This document shows positions 1 to 8,912 of a stretch of DNA of 64,000 nucleotides, in pieces. Position 1 is the first letter of the stretch, and each line of letters starts with the position of its first letter. The translations under genes were made by a program, and so were the position numbers. Under the pieces are notes generated by a model that was given only the letters and a program-made list of their open reading frames with translations, was not told the DNA's origin and did not search any database. The stretch covers positions 2,418,001 through 2,482,000 of the forward strand of contig NZ_CP052860.1 in the NCBI RefSeq assembly GCF_012935715.1. The letters run 5' to 3'. This DNA comes from Pseudomonas sp. ADAK13. Its GTDB lineage: Bacteria; Pseudomonadota; Gammaproteobacteria; Pseudomonadales; Pseudomonadaceae.

Positions 1-934
1 GCACGAATTGCGCCTTGCCGACGCTGCCTTCCAGGCTCGGATCGTGACGGTCGAACAGCACAATCAGTTCCAGCTCCTGGCCGTCGCAGCGTTTTACCGC
101 GCGGCTCAGTTCCGCGAACTCGACGAACAAAAAACGGTGGGGCAGGGCGAAGTATTCCTGAAGCAGGCGATAGCCCTGAAAGGCGCGCGGCACCACCGGC
201 ATCGCGGCATCGGCGTCGTCAAAACCCCGGGAGCGCAAGGCATCCGGCGGCAGGCGTTCCACCCAATCACCGCCGGGCTTGCGCGCGAACACCGCACAGG
301 CATTGCCCAGCAGTTGTTCGTAGAGGCGGAACGGTTGTTCGTCGGCACCGCTGAGGTACAGCGGCAAGTTATCCAGCGCGAGGCTGTTGAACGGTAACTC
401 GGCGCCGGTACGCAGGGTCAGGCGCAGGCCGGCCTTGGCCTTGGGTTCACTGGCGGCCAGGCGCCCCAACACTGCGGACGGGTTGCCGAAGTATTCGGCC
501 TGGGCGACTTGCAACGGCCATAACGTCACCGGGTGAGCGGTGCGGTACTCGCAGCAGGTCTGGGTTTCGCGGCCCAGTGCGGCGCGCAATACCGTATCGC
601 GGGGCAGCGGAAAACCGCTGGCCAGGGAGCCTTCATCGGGATCGGCCTGCAACTGCACCACGGTCATCGACGGGGTCGGTGCCAGGTAGTGCGGGTAGGC
701 GATTTCCAGCAGGTTGTGGGTGAAGGTCGGGTACTCGGCGTCGAGCTTGAGCTGTACCCGCGCCGTGAGATAAGCAAAACCTTCGAGCAAGCGTTCCACG
801 TACGGGTCGGCGCAGTCCATGCCGGACAGGGTCAGCCGACTGGCGATCTTCGGGTATTCCTTGGCGAACTCTGCGGCGCTTTCGCGCACGTGGTGCAGTT
901 CCTGGTTGTACAGCTCCAGCAGGCGCGGGTTCAT
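1..934 (-). CDS. tssF: TssF, type VI secretion baseplate protein (3' part off window)
   Basis: TssF (VasA/ImpG family) is a cytoplasmic baseplate component that assembles with TssE, TssG and TssK at the base of the contractile sheath. Reading the minus strand from an ATG at 934 gives an open frame to the left edge with no stop. Its N-terminus ([19 protein letters not shown], then a region with YPKIASRL and [19 protein letters not shown]) is the family's conserved start. The first ~311 codons of a normally ~600-residue protein are present. The ATG overlaps the tssE stop by 4 bases (ATGA), so the two are translationally coupled. tssG, clpV and vgrG would be expected further left, outside the window. 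Confidence 0.93.
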   Translation of the reverse strand, partial: MNPRLLELYNQELHHVRESAAEFAKEYPKIASRLTLSGMDCADPYVERLLEGFAYLTARVQLKLDAEYPTFTHNLLEIAYPHYLAPTPSMTVVQLQADPDEGSLASGFPLPRDTVLRAALGRETQTCCEYRTAHPVTLWPLQVAQAEYFGNPSAVLGRLAASEPKAKAGLRLTLRTGAELPFNSLALDNLPLYLSGADEQPFRLYEQLLGNACAVFARKPGGDWVERLPPDALRSRGFDDADAAMPVVPRAFQGYRLLQEYFALPHRFLFVEFAELSRAVKRCDGQELELIVLFDRHDPSLEGSVGKAQFV

Positions 935-1449
935 GGGCGCCTCCGCTGGTCGGCGTTCACCACACGCACATGGCCGGACTCCAGGTCCAGGTCGGTTTGC
1001 AGCAACAGGCGCAACGGCACCGGCTGCGCCCACAGGTCGCCCTCTATCTCGAAACTCAGGGCGTTATGGTTCATTTCGCCATGGCCGACGCGTGCCTTGA
1101 CCCGCAGGGTATGGCGCAGGATACGTGGCTCGAAGGTGGCGATAGCCTGTTGGATCAAGGCTTCCAGGGCACTCACATCGACACTGGAGACACTGTTGCC
1201 CGCCAGCGCCGGCAGCCCGTAATTGACCACCGACGTACCGGCGGGCGTGTGCAGCGTGGCATCGGCGTTGAGCAATGAAGTGGTGTTGAGCAGCCACGTC
1301 AGGTCACGCAGCACCGAGGCTTTCAATTGGCTCAGGGACAGCACGCGTTTGTCGGCGCTTTCCTTGGGATTGGTCGGGTCATCGTCGGTCAACCGGTCCA
1401 GCAGGGACGGTTGCAGGCGATCGCGGGAAGCAATTTCAGTTACCACCAA
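931..1449 (-). CDS. tssE: TssE, gp25-like type VI baseplate protein
   Basis: TssE is the gp25-type baseplate wedge protein that helps start sheath polymerisation. The 172-residue product has the usual family size. It opens with a serine/arginine-rich segment containing [15 protein letters not shown], the standard TssE N-terminus, followed by the GPW/gp25 fold with an [12 protein letters not shown] segment. It lies downstream of hcp on the same strand, separated by a strong hairpin, and overlaps tssF by 4 bases. In the P. aeruginosa H1 cluster a tagJ gene sits between hcp and tssE; here there is none. Confidence 0.93.
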   Translation of the reverse strand: MVVTEIASRDRLQPSLLDRLTDDDPTNPKESADKRVLSLSQLKASVLRDLTWLLNTTSLLNADATLHTPAGTSVVNYGLPALAGNSVSSVDVSALEALIQQAIATFEPRILRHTLRVKARVGHGEMNHNALSFEIEGDLWAQPVPLRLLLQTDLDLESGHVRVVNADQRRRP

Positions 1450-1491
1450 AGCAGCTCCACGGACGGGTTGCGAGAGGAACAGGGGGCTTGC

Positions 1492-1514
1492 AGCCGCCGC
1501 CTGGGGCGGCGGCT
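1492..1514 (-). terminator. GC-rich stem-loop between hcp and tssE
   Basis: A perfect 9-bp stem (AGCCGCCGC / GCGGCGGCT) with a 5-base loop lies 10 bases past the hcp stop codon. No run of T follows on the minus strand, so it looks less like a full intrinsic terminator than an attenuator or a 3' barrier protecting the hcp transcript. That would fit the need for far more Hcp than TssE/TssF. The function is inferred. Confidence 0.55.
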
Positions 1515-1524
1515 ACAGGGGCAA

Positions 1525-2013
1525 TCAGCGTTTGGTGTTGGAGCGAATGTTCCAGCCGAACTTGATCGCGCCGCCGTCTTTGGTGCCGTCGGCTTTCTGT
1601 GGCTGGTAGTCCACCATCACCTGGGCAAAGTTCAGGGTGACGTTTTCGGTCAGGCGATCATCGCTGCCCGAACCGCCGGTGCTCAGGGAAGTCACCAGCA
1701 CTTCTTCCAGGTTGATGATCATGTACTCGACCTGGCTTTCACCGCCGGCCTTGCGCACGGTCAGGGTGACCTTGTCGATGTGCTTGCCGCTGGCGCAGTG
1801 CATCATCAGGTTCGGCGAGGCCTTGTCGACGTACTTGGTCAGCGACAGGTCCTGGATATTCACCTTGCCCGCGCCGCCGCCACCGCCCACGTGCATGTTG
1901 CCGGACTGGGCCATGCCCCAGCTCCAGTTCAGTACGTCGATTTCGTCCTTGTGGGCCTTGTCCATGGACTCGCCCTTGATGTCGCCGATCTTGATGAAAA
2001 TATCAACAGCCAT
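1525..2013 (-). CDS. hcp: Hcp (TssD), type VI secretion tube protein
   Basis: Hcp hexamers stack to form the inner tube that is expelled by sheath contraction and also carry effectors. The 162-residue product begins MAVDIFIKIGDIKGES and has the family's charged -WSWGM- and VDKASP-LM-HC--GKHI segments and a C-terminal YMIINLEEVLVTS-S-GG region, close to Hcp1-type proteins. The start at 2013 is preferred over an ATG 27 bases upstream because a GGGAG ribosome site sits ~5 bases before it and the family starts at MA(V/I)D. It lies downstream of tssC across a gap holding a REP doublet. Confidence 0.96.
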   Translation of the reverse strand: MAVDIFIKIGDIKGESMDKAHKDEIDVLNWSWGMAQSGNMHVGGGGGAGKVNIQDLSLTKYVDKASPNLMMHCASGKHIDKVTLTVRKAGGESQVEYMIINLEEVLVTSLSTGGSGSDDRLTENVTLNFAQVMVDYQPQKADGTKDGGAIKFGWNIRSNTKR

Positions 2014-2072
2014 GTTTTCTCCCTGTGTGGTCTCAGCCACGATATTTGGTTAACCCAAGGGCGGTGCTTTTC

Positions 2073-2161
2073 TGTGGGAGCCGGGCTTGCCCGCGATGGC
2101 ATCACTGCGGTCTGACTGACAGACCGCGTCGCCTGCATCGCGGGCAAGCCCGGCTCCCACA
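2073..2161. repeat. REP doublet (REPIN-like) between tssC and hcp
   Basis: Two head-to-head copies of a ~25-base unit (TGTGGGAGCCGGGCTTGCCC, continuing GCGATG) flank a small inner palindrome GCGGTCTG/CAGACCGC. This is the arrangement of P. fluorescens REP doublets. It forms a long hairpin in the tssC-hcp gap, inside an otherwise tightly packed operon. Confidence 0.85.
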
Positions 2162-2187
2162 AAAAGCCCGATCCCGGCGGATCTTTA

Positions 2188-3684
2188 TTACGCGCCTTTC
2201 GCCGAAGGCAGTTTCGATACCAGGCGCAGCGACACGGTCAGCCCTTCGAGCTGGTAGTGCGGGCGCAGGTAGAACCTGGAGTTGTAATACCCCGGGTTGC
2301 CTTCAACGTCTTCCACGATCACCTCGGCAGCGGCCAATGGATGCTGGGCCTTGGTGGTTTCGGTGGAGTGCGCCGGGTCGCCGTCGACGTAGTTGAGGAT
2401 CCAGTCCTGCAACCAACGCTGCATCTCGTCCTTCTCTTTGAAGGAGCCGATCTTGTCGCGCACGATGCACTTCAAGTAGTGGGCGAAACGGCAGGTGGCG
2501 AACAGGTACGGCAGGCGTGCGGCCAGGTTGGCGTTGGCGGTGGCGTCCGGGTCATCGTATTCGGCCGGTTTCTGCAACGACTGGGCGCCGATGAAGGCAG
2601 CGAAGTCGGTGTTTTTCTTGTGCAGCAGCGGCATGAAGCCGTTCTTCGCCAGTTCCGCTTCACGGCGGTCGCTGATGGCGATTTCGGTCGGGCACTTCAT
2701 GTCCACGCCGCCGTCATCGGTCGGGAAGGTGTGGGCTGGCAGGTTCTCGACTTCACCGCCCGACTCCACGCCACGGATGCGCGAGCACCAGCCGAAGTGT
2801 TTGAACGAACGGTTGATGTTCACCGCCATCGCGTAAGCGGCGTTGGCCCAGGTGTACTTGGAACTGTCCGCGCCGTCGGTGTTTTCTTCGAAGGCGAAGG
2901 CTTCCACCGGGTCGGTCTTGGCGCCGTACGGCAGGCGCGCCAGGAAGCGCGGCATGGTCAGGCCGATGTAGCGCGAGTCTTCCGATTCACGCAGGGAGCG
3001 CCAGCCGGCGTATTCCGGGGTGGTGAAGATCTTGGTCAGGTCGCGCGGGTTCGACAGTTCCTGCCACGAGCCCATGCCCATGACGGTGGGCGAGGCAGCG
3101 GCAATGAACGGCGCATGCATCGCGGCGCAGACTTTCGACAGTTCGCCCAGCAACTCCACGTCGGGAGGCGACTGGTCGAAGTAGTAATCGCCCACCAGGC
3201 AACCGTAAGGTTCGCCACCGAACTGGCCGTATTCTTCTTCGTACATCTTCTTGAAGATCGGGCTCTGGTCCCACGCGGTGCCCTTGAATTTCTTCAGGGT
3301 CTTGTGCAGGTCCGGCTTGGAGATATTGAGCACGCGAATCTTCAGTTGCTCATCGCTCTCGGTGTTGTTCACCAGGTAGTGCAGGCCACGCCAAGCGCTT
3401 TCCAGTTGCTGGAAATCCTGGTGATGGATGATCTGATTGACCTGGGCGGTGAGCTTGGCGTCGATGGCGGCGATGATCGACTCAATCGACTTGATGGCGT
3501 CGTTGGACACCAGGTCCGTCTGGGCCAGCGCCTGCTCGGCCAGGGTGCGCACGGCCGTTTCCACGGCTTCGCGAGCACGCTCGGTCTTGGGTTTGAATTC
3601 TTGCAGCAACAGCGAGGCGAACTCGCTGGTTTCTTCGGTAGCGCCCAGGTTCTGGGCGCCTTCGCGGGCGGTATTCTCGGTCAT
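2188..3684 (-). CDS. tssC: TssC, type VI contractile sheath large subunit
   Basis: TssC (VipB/EvpB) pairs with TssB to form the contractile sheath around the Hcp tube. The 498-residue length matches the family. Conserved blocks visible include ESAWRGLHYLV (around residue 95), DQSPIFKKMYEEEYGQFGGEP, LVGDYYFD, SPTVMGMGSWQEL and WCSRIRGVESGGEVENLP. The C-terminal segment has YYNSRFYLRPHYQLEGL, typical of the family end. It follows tssB with a 2-base gap. The GTC-rich C-terminal tail ends KLPSAKGA. Confidence 0.97.
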   Translation of the reverse strand: MTENTAREGAQNLGATEETSEFASLLLQEFKPKTERAREAVETAVRTLAEQALAQTDLVSNDAIKSIESIIAAIDAKLTAQVNQIIHHQDFQQLESAWRGLHYLVNNTESDEQLKIRVLNISKPDLHKTLKKFKGTAWDQSPIFKKMYEEEYGQFGGEPYGCLVGDYYFDQSPPDVELLGELSKVCAAMHAPFIAAASPTVMGMGSWQELSNPRDLTKIFTTPEYAGWRSLRESEDSRYIGLTMPRFLARLPYGAKTDPVEAFAFEENTDGADSSKYTWANAAYAMAVNINRSFKHFGWCSRIRGVESGGEVENLPAHTFPTDDGGVDMKCPTEIAISDRREAELAKNGFMPLLHKKNTDFAAFIGAQSLQKPAEYDDPDATANANLAARLPYLFATCRFAHYLKCIVRDKIGSFKEKDEMQRWLQDWILNYVDGDPAHSTETTKAQHPLAAAEVIVEDVEGNPGYYNSRFYLRPHYQLEGLTVSLRLVSKLPSAKGA

Positions 3685-3686
3685 GA

Positions 3687-4193
3687 TTACTGGTCCCCTG
3701 CCGGCTTCGGCGCGCTCGCAAGGGCCTGCAGCAATGCCGGGTCCTTGATTGCTTTCATGATGATTTCTTCAGCGCCGGTCTTGCCGTCCATGTAGGTCAG
3801 CAGGTTGGCCAGTTGCGTGCGGGCTTCGAGCAGCTTGTTCAGCGAGTCGACCTTGCGCGCCACGGCGGCGGGGCTGAAGTCGTCCATGCTTTCGAAGGTG
3901 ATGTCCAGGCTCAGGTTGCCTTCGCCGGTCAGCTCGTTGGGCACGTGGAACGCGACGCGTGGCTGCATGGCCTTGAGGCGCGAGTCGAAGTTGTCGACGT
4001 CCACTTCAAGGAACTTGCGGTCGGCCACAGGCGCCAGAGGCTCGGCGGGCTTGCCGGCGAGGTCGGCCATCACGCCCATGACGAAGGGCAGCTGGACCTT
4101 TTTCTCGGCGCCGTAGAGCTCGACGTCGTACTCGATCTGCACCCGAGGCGCACGGTTGCGCGCGATGAATTTCTGAGAACTTTGCTTCGCCAC
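3687..4193 (-). CDS. tssB: TssB, type VI contractile sheath small subunit
   Basis: TssB (VipA) is the small sheath subunit; its helix also forms part of the site recognised by the ClpV disassembly ATPase. The 168-residue product has the family start (MAKQSSQKFIARNRAPRVQI) and the conserved ELYGAEKKVQLPFVMGVMADL segment at residues ~26-47. KFLEVDVDNFDSRL and a C-terminal coiled region follow. It precedes tssC by 2 bases and follows tssA by 54 bases, the normal A-B-C order. Confidence 0.96.
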   Translation of the reverse strand: MAKQSSQKFIARNRAPRVQIEYDVELYGAEKKVQLPFVMGVMADLAGKPAEPLAPVADRKFLEVDVDNFDSRLKAMQPRVAFHVPNELTGEGNLSLDITFESMDDFSPAAVARKVDSLNKLLEARTQLANLLTYMDGKTGAEEIIMKAIKDPALLQALASAPKPAGDQ

Positions 4194-4247
4194 GTTGCTG
4201 CTCCTGGTCGCTTGAGCGACGGTGTTGTAACTGCGCGATCCGTACGC

Positions 4248-5267
4248 TTACTCGCTGTCCGGCCCACGCAGATTTTCAAATTGGGACATGCCGTCCGGAA
4301 TCAGGTTGCGCACGATGGCCGCAAAGTCGGCGTGCACCAGATTCTTCGCCCGGTTCAACAACACCGGCAGCGGGCTCGAAGGCTCATGCCGGGTGTAGTA
4401 CGCAAGGATTTTGTCGAGGCTGCGCAGCACTTCATCGCGGCTGGCGATGTCGCCGCTGGGGCGTGCTGCAACGGGCGCGGCAGCGTATTCAACCGAGGGG
4501 GCATTGTCGTCACTGACAACCTCGGGCTCGCTGGCGGCGCCACTGTGCGGGGCGTATTGATTGAGTATCTGCACGGCCTGCTTGAGCAGTTGCTTCAAGG
4601 GGCCGAGGTCCACGCCCTGGGCGGAACCGACCTGGTCGCTGACGTGTTGTTCGATGGCTTCGCAGGCCGTACGGGCGGCGTTCAGCGCGTCGCGGGTGGC
4701 TTGCAGTTGCTCGGCGTCGCTGTCGAGGAAAGCCCCGTTGAGCTGTTCGGCACCGAGGTTTTCGCCGGGGAAAGGTTGCAGCCCGCTGGCATTCAGCGCG
4801 GCGCGCAGGCTGACGGGGCCGAAGGTGCGCGAGCGAGTGAGAATGGCTTCGCGCAGCAGGCGAATGTTCGCGTCGCTGGCCACGCCGCTGAGGGCGTTGA
4901 TGCGCACGGTGGGGTCGTTGTCGTCATCGGCATCCAGGCGCGGATGCAGGTCGGCCCAGTATTCGCGCAGCAGCGCGTTGATCAGTGTGAGCGCGTCGGC
5001 AAGCCCCGCAATACCCTGGAGGGCGAGGGCGCTTTGCAACAGGAAATGGGTGATGCGCAGGTCTTTGCTGCGCTGCAGGAGGTCGAGGCTTTGCTGCTGG
5101 ATGCTGCGCCATTCCGGAGGTTCGGCAGGCAGGATCGAGTCGCCCATGCTGCGCTCGGGTTGACCCTGTGCGGCACGCTCAAGATGCAAATAATCGGCGT
5201 CATATTCCAAGTCTTCGCCACAAGGCGAAGTCGCGGAAACGGCGGCGAGCAGCAGAGGCACATCCAC
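4248..5267 (-). CDS. tssA: TssA, type VI secretion assembly cap protein
   Basis: TssA (ImpA N-terminal domain family) primes assembly of tube and sheath at the baseplate. The ImpA_N region is visible near the N-terminus: VPLLLAAVSATSPCGEDLEY, then EPPEWRSIQQQSLDLLQRSKDLRI. The C-terminal part holds DEVLRSLDKILAYYTRHEPSSP and LLNRAKNLV. A GTG at 5267 is chosen as start because GGGAG lies 10 bases upstream and homologues begin close to this point. An ATG at 5312 (354 residues) has no clear ribosome site. It is the first gene of the minus-strand block, divergent from tagH. Confidence 0.9.
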   Translation of the reverse strand: MDVPLLLAAVSATSPCGEDLEYDADYLHLERAAQGQPERSMGDSILPAEPPEWRSIQQQSLDLLQRSKDLRITHFLLQSALALQGIAGLADALTLINALLREYWADLHPRLDADDDNDPTVRINALSGVASDANIRLLREAILTRSRTFGPVSLRAALNASGLQPFPGENLGAEQLNGAFLDSDAEQLQATRDALNAARTACEAIEQHVSDQVGSAQGVDLGPLKQLLKQAVQILNQYAPHSGAASEPEVVSDDNAPSVEYAAAPVAARPSGDIASRDEVLRSLDKILAYYTRHEPSSPLPVLLNRAKNLVHADFAAIVRNLIPDGMSQFENLRGPDSE

Positions 5268-5671
5268 TAAATTCGATCTCCCTATCAGCCCGTTAGATGG
5301 CGGGCAATTCATGCATTAGTTGCGCGAGGAACTTTGCATGTTTTCTTGGTCATATTAAGCGCTTTGACATCGTGCTGATTTCAAAGTGCCATCATTGGTG
5401 TTCAAGAAGTTGTGCATTTTTGGTGTAGTACTTATGCCTTGTCAAGGTAAGCTATTCGCCCTCTATGACAGATGTGCGGTGCTTAACATCTTGTGCGACT
5501 GATCAGTCGAAGCAGGTGCCGGGGCAGGATTTTTGTCATAGAGGCCGGTTAAGATCAGCAATTACGCGGGTTGAAGCAGGCTTTCAAGGTATTGGAAGGA
5601 TCTGTCGTGGATCTCTCGGGAGCCGTTCTCCCTGGAGATGGCCGCGCGCGAAGTATCAGCAAGGAGGCAAG
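5268..5671. promoter_or_regulatory. Divergent control region of the two T6SS operons
   Basis: This ~400-bp stretch between tssA and tagH contains no convincing gene and is locally more AT-rich than the coding DNA around it. It must carry the promoters of both blocks. Plus-strand candidates are TTGACA at 5364-5369 with a weak TGCCAT 17 bases later, and TTGTCA at 5439-5444 with TATGAC 19 bases on. No sigma-54 GG-N10-GC element was recognised. A frame open from 5465 extends tagH upstream but lacks the family start. Confidence 0.5.
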
Positions 5672-6988
5672 ATGTCGCTGTGCTTGACTATCACTAGTTA
5701 TCACAAGATTACCCCTGGCCAGTGCCCTGAAAAGTCCATGGAACAGGGAGTGATGGCTATTGGCCGCGGTTCCGAAAATGACTGGATACTGCCTGATCCC
5801 GAGCGCCTGGTTTCCACGCAACATTGCGTTATTCAGTACAAAGAGGGTCGTTATTATTTAACTGATAACAGCACTAATGGTGTTGAGTTAGTGCATGCCG
5901 GTATTCGTTTGCGCCGGGGAAACAGCGAGCCATTACACGACGGCGAACTGATCCGCATCGGTGATTACGAAATCCAGGCGCGCATCGATTTCAACCTGAA
6001 AGTGACAGACAACCCGGCGTTTGCCGGCGACTCATCCAACAGCTTCGAAGCCCTGATGGGCGCCGCCGTGAAGGCCCCGACGCCGCAACCGGTCATCGCG
6101 CCGCAGTTCCAGGGCGCCTCGTCGATGGACACCCTGCCGGACCTGTTCGATTTCCTCGCGCCCACCAGCGTCCCGCCGGCCACCGTGCACGATCACGTGC
6201 CGGCCGAACAACACGACTTCCGCCCACCGACGCCGCTGCCCGTGGCTGAGCCGCCGGCGCCCGTGGTCTCGGGCTCGGTGATTCCCGAAGACTGGGACCT
6301 GTTTGGCGATGCCCCGGCACCTAAGCCGGTTGCACCGCCGCCTCCACCGATCATCGAGCCCTCCAAGGTCGAGCAACCGCTCCCGGTGGCCGACGGCAAC
6401 CCACCCGACTTACTGCAAGCCTTCCTGCGCGGCGCGGGCCTCGACGCATTGCGCCTGGACAAGGCTCAGGCTGAAGCCCAGATGGAAAGTATCGGTCGCA
6501 GCTACCGGCTGATGGTCGAAGGCCTGATTGACGTGTTGCGTGCTCGCGCGAGCCTCAAGGGCGAGTTCCGCATGCAGCAGACGGTGATTCAACCGGTGGA
6601 AAACAACCCGTTGAAATTCGCCCCGAATGCCGATGAAGCGTTACTGCTGCTGCTACGCCACAGCAACCAGGCGTTTATGGCGCCGGACGTGGCCGTGCGC
6701 GACAGTTTCGACGATCTGCGTGCTCACCAACTGGCCGTCATGGCCGGGGTCGAAGCCGCCATCAAACACCTGCTGACACGCTTCGAACCGGCGCAGCTCG
6801 AAGAGCGCATGGGCAAGCCCGGCGGGCTGTCGAGCCTCTTTAACGGTTCGCGCCAGGCCCAGTACTGGCAGCAGTTCACCGAGCTCTACAGCAATATTTC
6901 CCGCGAAGCCCAGGAAGATTTCCAGGACCTGTTCGGGCGTGAATTCAGCCGTGCCTACGAAGAGCACAGCACCCGACAGCGACGCTAA
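5672..6988 (+). CDS. tagH: TagH, FHA-domain type VI regulator/scaffold (Fha1-like)
   Basis: In the threonine-phosphorylation pathway this FHA protein is the substrate and reader of PpkA kinase activity, and its phosphorylated form promotes assembly of the apparatus. The 438-residue product has an N-terminal FHA domain (about residues 20-95) with the hallmark GRGSENDW, S48-x-x-H and NSTNG motifs. A long Pro/Ala-rich linker (about 150-270) and the conserved TagH C-terminal helical domain (GAGLDALRLDKAQAEAQMES, then FQDLFGREFSRAYEEH) follow. The start at 5672 has AGGAGG 7 bases upstream. It heads the plus-strand operon, followed by tssJ after 62 bases. Confidence 0.94.
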   Translation: MSLCLTITSYHKITPGQCPEKSMEQGVMAIGRGSENDWILPDPERLVSTQHCVIQYKEGRYYLTDNSTNGVELVHAGIRLRRGNSEPLHDGELIRIGDYEIQARIDFNLKVTDNPAFAGDSSNSFEALMGAAVKAPTPQPVIAPQFQGASSMDTLPDLFDFLAPTSVPPATVHDHVPAEQHDFRPPTPLPVAEPPAPVVSGSVIPEDWDLFGDAPAPKPVAPPPPPIIEPSKVEQPLPVADGNPPDLLQAFLRGAGLDALRLDKAQAEAQMESIGRSYRLMVEGLIDVLRARASLKGEFRMQQTVIQPVENNPLKFAPNADEALLLLLRHSNQAFMAPDVAVRDSFDDLRAHQLAVMAGVEAAIKHLLTRFEPAQLEERMGKPGGLSSLFNGSRQAQYWQQFTELYSNISREAQEDFQDLFGREFSRAYEEHSTRQRR

Positions 6989-7050
6989 AAACACCGCCGC
7001 ATCGCAACAATGGAATAACGGATAGCTAAGTACGTCATTGAGGACGCAGG

Positions 7051-7557
7051 ATGATTCCCAGGTTTTTACTCGCAGTCGCCACCGCGCTTCTGCTGACGGC
7101 GTGTGCCAAGGATGCAGCCAAACCCGAGGCCCCCGAGGCTGAGGCAGACACCGCCGCCGTCGAGCTGCATTTTCACGCCATCTCCGGGCTCAACCCCGGT
7201 TCCAATGGCCAGGCAGCCCCGGTGCGGGTGCGGATTTTCGAACTGAAAAACGCCGCCACCTTCAGCCGTTCCGACTACTTCGCCCTGGCCGATCGCGCCC
7301 AGTCGACCCTCGGCCTCGACCTGCTCGACCAGGACGAAGTGGTGATCCAGCCCGGCCAGCAACTGAGCGTCCAGCGCGATCTCGACCCGTCCACGCGCCA
7401 GATCGGCCTGCTGGTGGGCTATCGCGAACTGGACCGCGCCGAGTGGCGCACCGTACTCAATGTGCCAGCGCGCCAGTACACCGAATACCAGATCAGCCTC
7501 GATGTGCATGCCGTGCGTGCCGACGTCGTGGTTCCCCCATCCAGCCCTGCCCAATAA
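7051..7557 (+). CDS. tssJ: TssJ, type VI outer-membrane lipoprotein
   Basis: TssJ (SciN) is the lipoprotein that anchors the TssL-TssM membrane complex to the outer membrane. The 168-residue precursor has a short hydrophobic signal ending in the lipobox LLTAC (Cys18). The mature domain shows the transthyretin-like TssJ pattern, with AAPVRVRIFELKNAATF, DYFALADRAQSTLG and GLLVGYRELDRAEWR. It sits 14 bases before tssK in the standard J-K-L-M order. Confidence 0.95.
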   Translation: MIPRFLLAVATALLLTACAKDAAKPEAPEAEADTAAVELHFHAISGLNPGSNGQAAPVRVRIFELKNAATFSRSDYFALADRAQSTLGLDLLDQDEVVIQPGQQLSVQRDLDPSTRQIGLLVGYRELDRAEWRTVLNVPARQYTEYQISLDVHAVRADVVVPPSSPAQ

Positions 7558-7571
7558 GAATCGGAGCCCCC

Positions 7572-8906
7572 ATGTCCTGGAACAATCGCGTGGTCTGGTC
7601 GGAAGGCATGTTCATCGGAACGCAGCACTTCCAGCAGCATGACCGTTACCTGGAAAACCTGATCGATGCGCGCAGCCGCCCGCTGTCGGCCGGGGCCTGG
7701 GGCTTCTCCGAATTGCTGATCGACCAGGGCCTGCTGGCCCAGGGCAAGCTGGCGATCGTCTCGGCGCGCGGTCTGTTGCCTGATGGCACGCCGTTCAATA
7801 TCCCCCAGGATGACGTGGCGCCGAGCCCGCTGAACATCGACGACAGCCTGCGCGATGGCCTGGTGTACCTGGCGTTGCCCCTCAAGCGTGCCGGCGCCCG
7901 TGACACCGTCGACGAAGGCGAAGCCCTGGAAGCGGCGCGCTATGTCAGCCAGGTACGGGAAGTGCGCGACGACAATGCCCCCTTCGAAAACCGTGCCCCG
8001 GTGGCGGTCGGCGCCCGCGCCTTGCGCCTGTTGACCGCCCAGGATGGCATCAGCGATTACGCCGCCATCGGCCTGGTGCGCATCAAGGAAAAACGCGCCG
8101 ACCGCGCCCTGGTGCTGGATGACAGCTACATCCCGCCGGTACTCGACGTGGCGGCCAGCAAACCACTGACCGCGTTTCGCAGCGAACTGCTGGGCCTGCT
8201 GCACCAGCGTGGCGAAGCGTTGGCCGGACGCGTGGTGGCCTCGGGCGCCGGTGGCGCTTCGGAGATTGCCGATTTCATGCTGCTGCAGCTGGTCAACCGC
8301 GCCCAGCCGCTGATCCAGCACCTGAGCCAGTTGAGCCCGCTGCACCCGGAGCGTTTTTTCAGCGAACTGGTGAGCCTGGCCGGCGAGTTCTCGACCTTCT
8401 CCACCACGGGCCGCCGCCCCCACGAATACCCGCACTACCAGCACGACGACCTGAGCCTGAGCTTCACCCCGGTGATGCAGGCCCTGCGCGAGGCGCTGTC
8501 GATGCTGATCGACAGCAAGGCCACGCCGATCCCGATTGTCGAGAAAGCCTACGGCGTGCACGTGGCGATGCTGGCCGACAAAACCCTGATCGACAGCGCC
8601 AGTTTCATCCTGGTGGTGCGCGCCGACGTGCCGGGCGAAACCCTGCGCGCGCGCTTCGGCCAGCAAAGCAAAGTCGGCTCGGTGGAACACATCCGCGACC
8701 TGGTCAACCTGCAACTGCCGGGCATCGGCCTGCTGCCGCTGCCGGTGGCGCCACGGCAGATTCCGTACCACGCAGGCTCCACCTATTACGAGCTGGACCG
8801 GGGCAGCGAGCACTGGCAGCAACTGAGTAATTCCGGTGGTTTTGCGTTTCACATCGCCGGCCAGTTCCCGGGGTTGAACCTGGCTTTCTGGGCCATCCGA
8901 GGGTAA
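7572..8906 (+). CDS. tssK: TssK, type VI baseplate-membrane connector
   Basis: TssK (VasE/ImpJ) trimers link the cytoplasmic baseplate to the TssJLM membrane complex. The 444-residue product starts with the highly conserved MSWNNRVVWSEGMFIGTQHF and has the usual length. Later family blocks include LLQLVNRAQPLIQHL and a FHIAGQFPGLNLAFWAI C-terminus. The ATG at 7572 is chosen over earlier in-frame codons because family proteins begin exactly here and a GGAG site precedes it. tssL starts 6 bases after its stop. Confidence 0.97.
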   Translation: MSWNNRVVWSEGMFIGTQHFQQHDRYLENLIDARSRPLSAGAWGFSELLIDQGLLAQGKLAIVSARGLLPDGTPFNIPQDDVAPSPLNIDDSLRDGLVYLALPLKRAGARDTVDEGEALEAARYVSQVREVRDDNAPFENRAPVAVGARALRLLTAQDGISDYAAIGLVRIKEKRADRALVLDDSYIPPVLDVAASKPLTAFRSELLGLLHQRGEALAGRVVASGAGGASEIADFMLLQLVNRAQPLIQHLSQLSPLHPERFFSELVSLAGEFSTFSTTGRRPHEYPHYQHDDLSLSFTPVMQALREALSMLIDSKATPIPIVEKAYGVHVAMLADKTLIDSASFILVVRADVPGETLRARFGQQSKVGSVEHIRDLVNLQLPGIGLLPLPVAPRQIPYHAGSTYYELDRGSEHWQQLSNSGGFAFHIAGQFPGLNLAFWAIRG

Positions 8907-8912
8907 TCCGCG

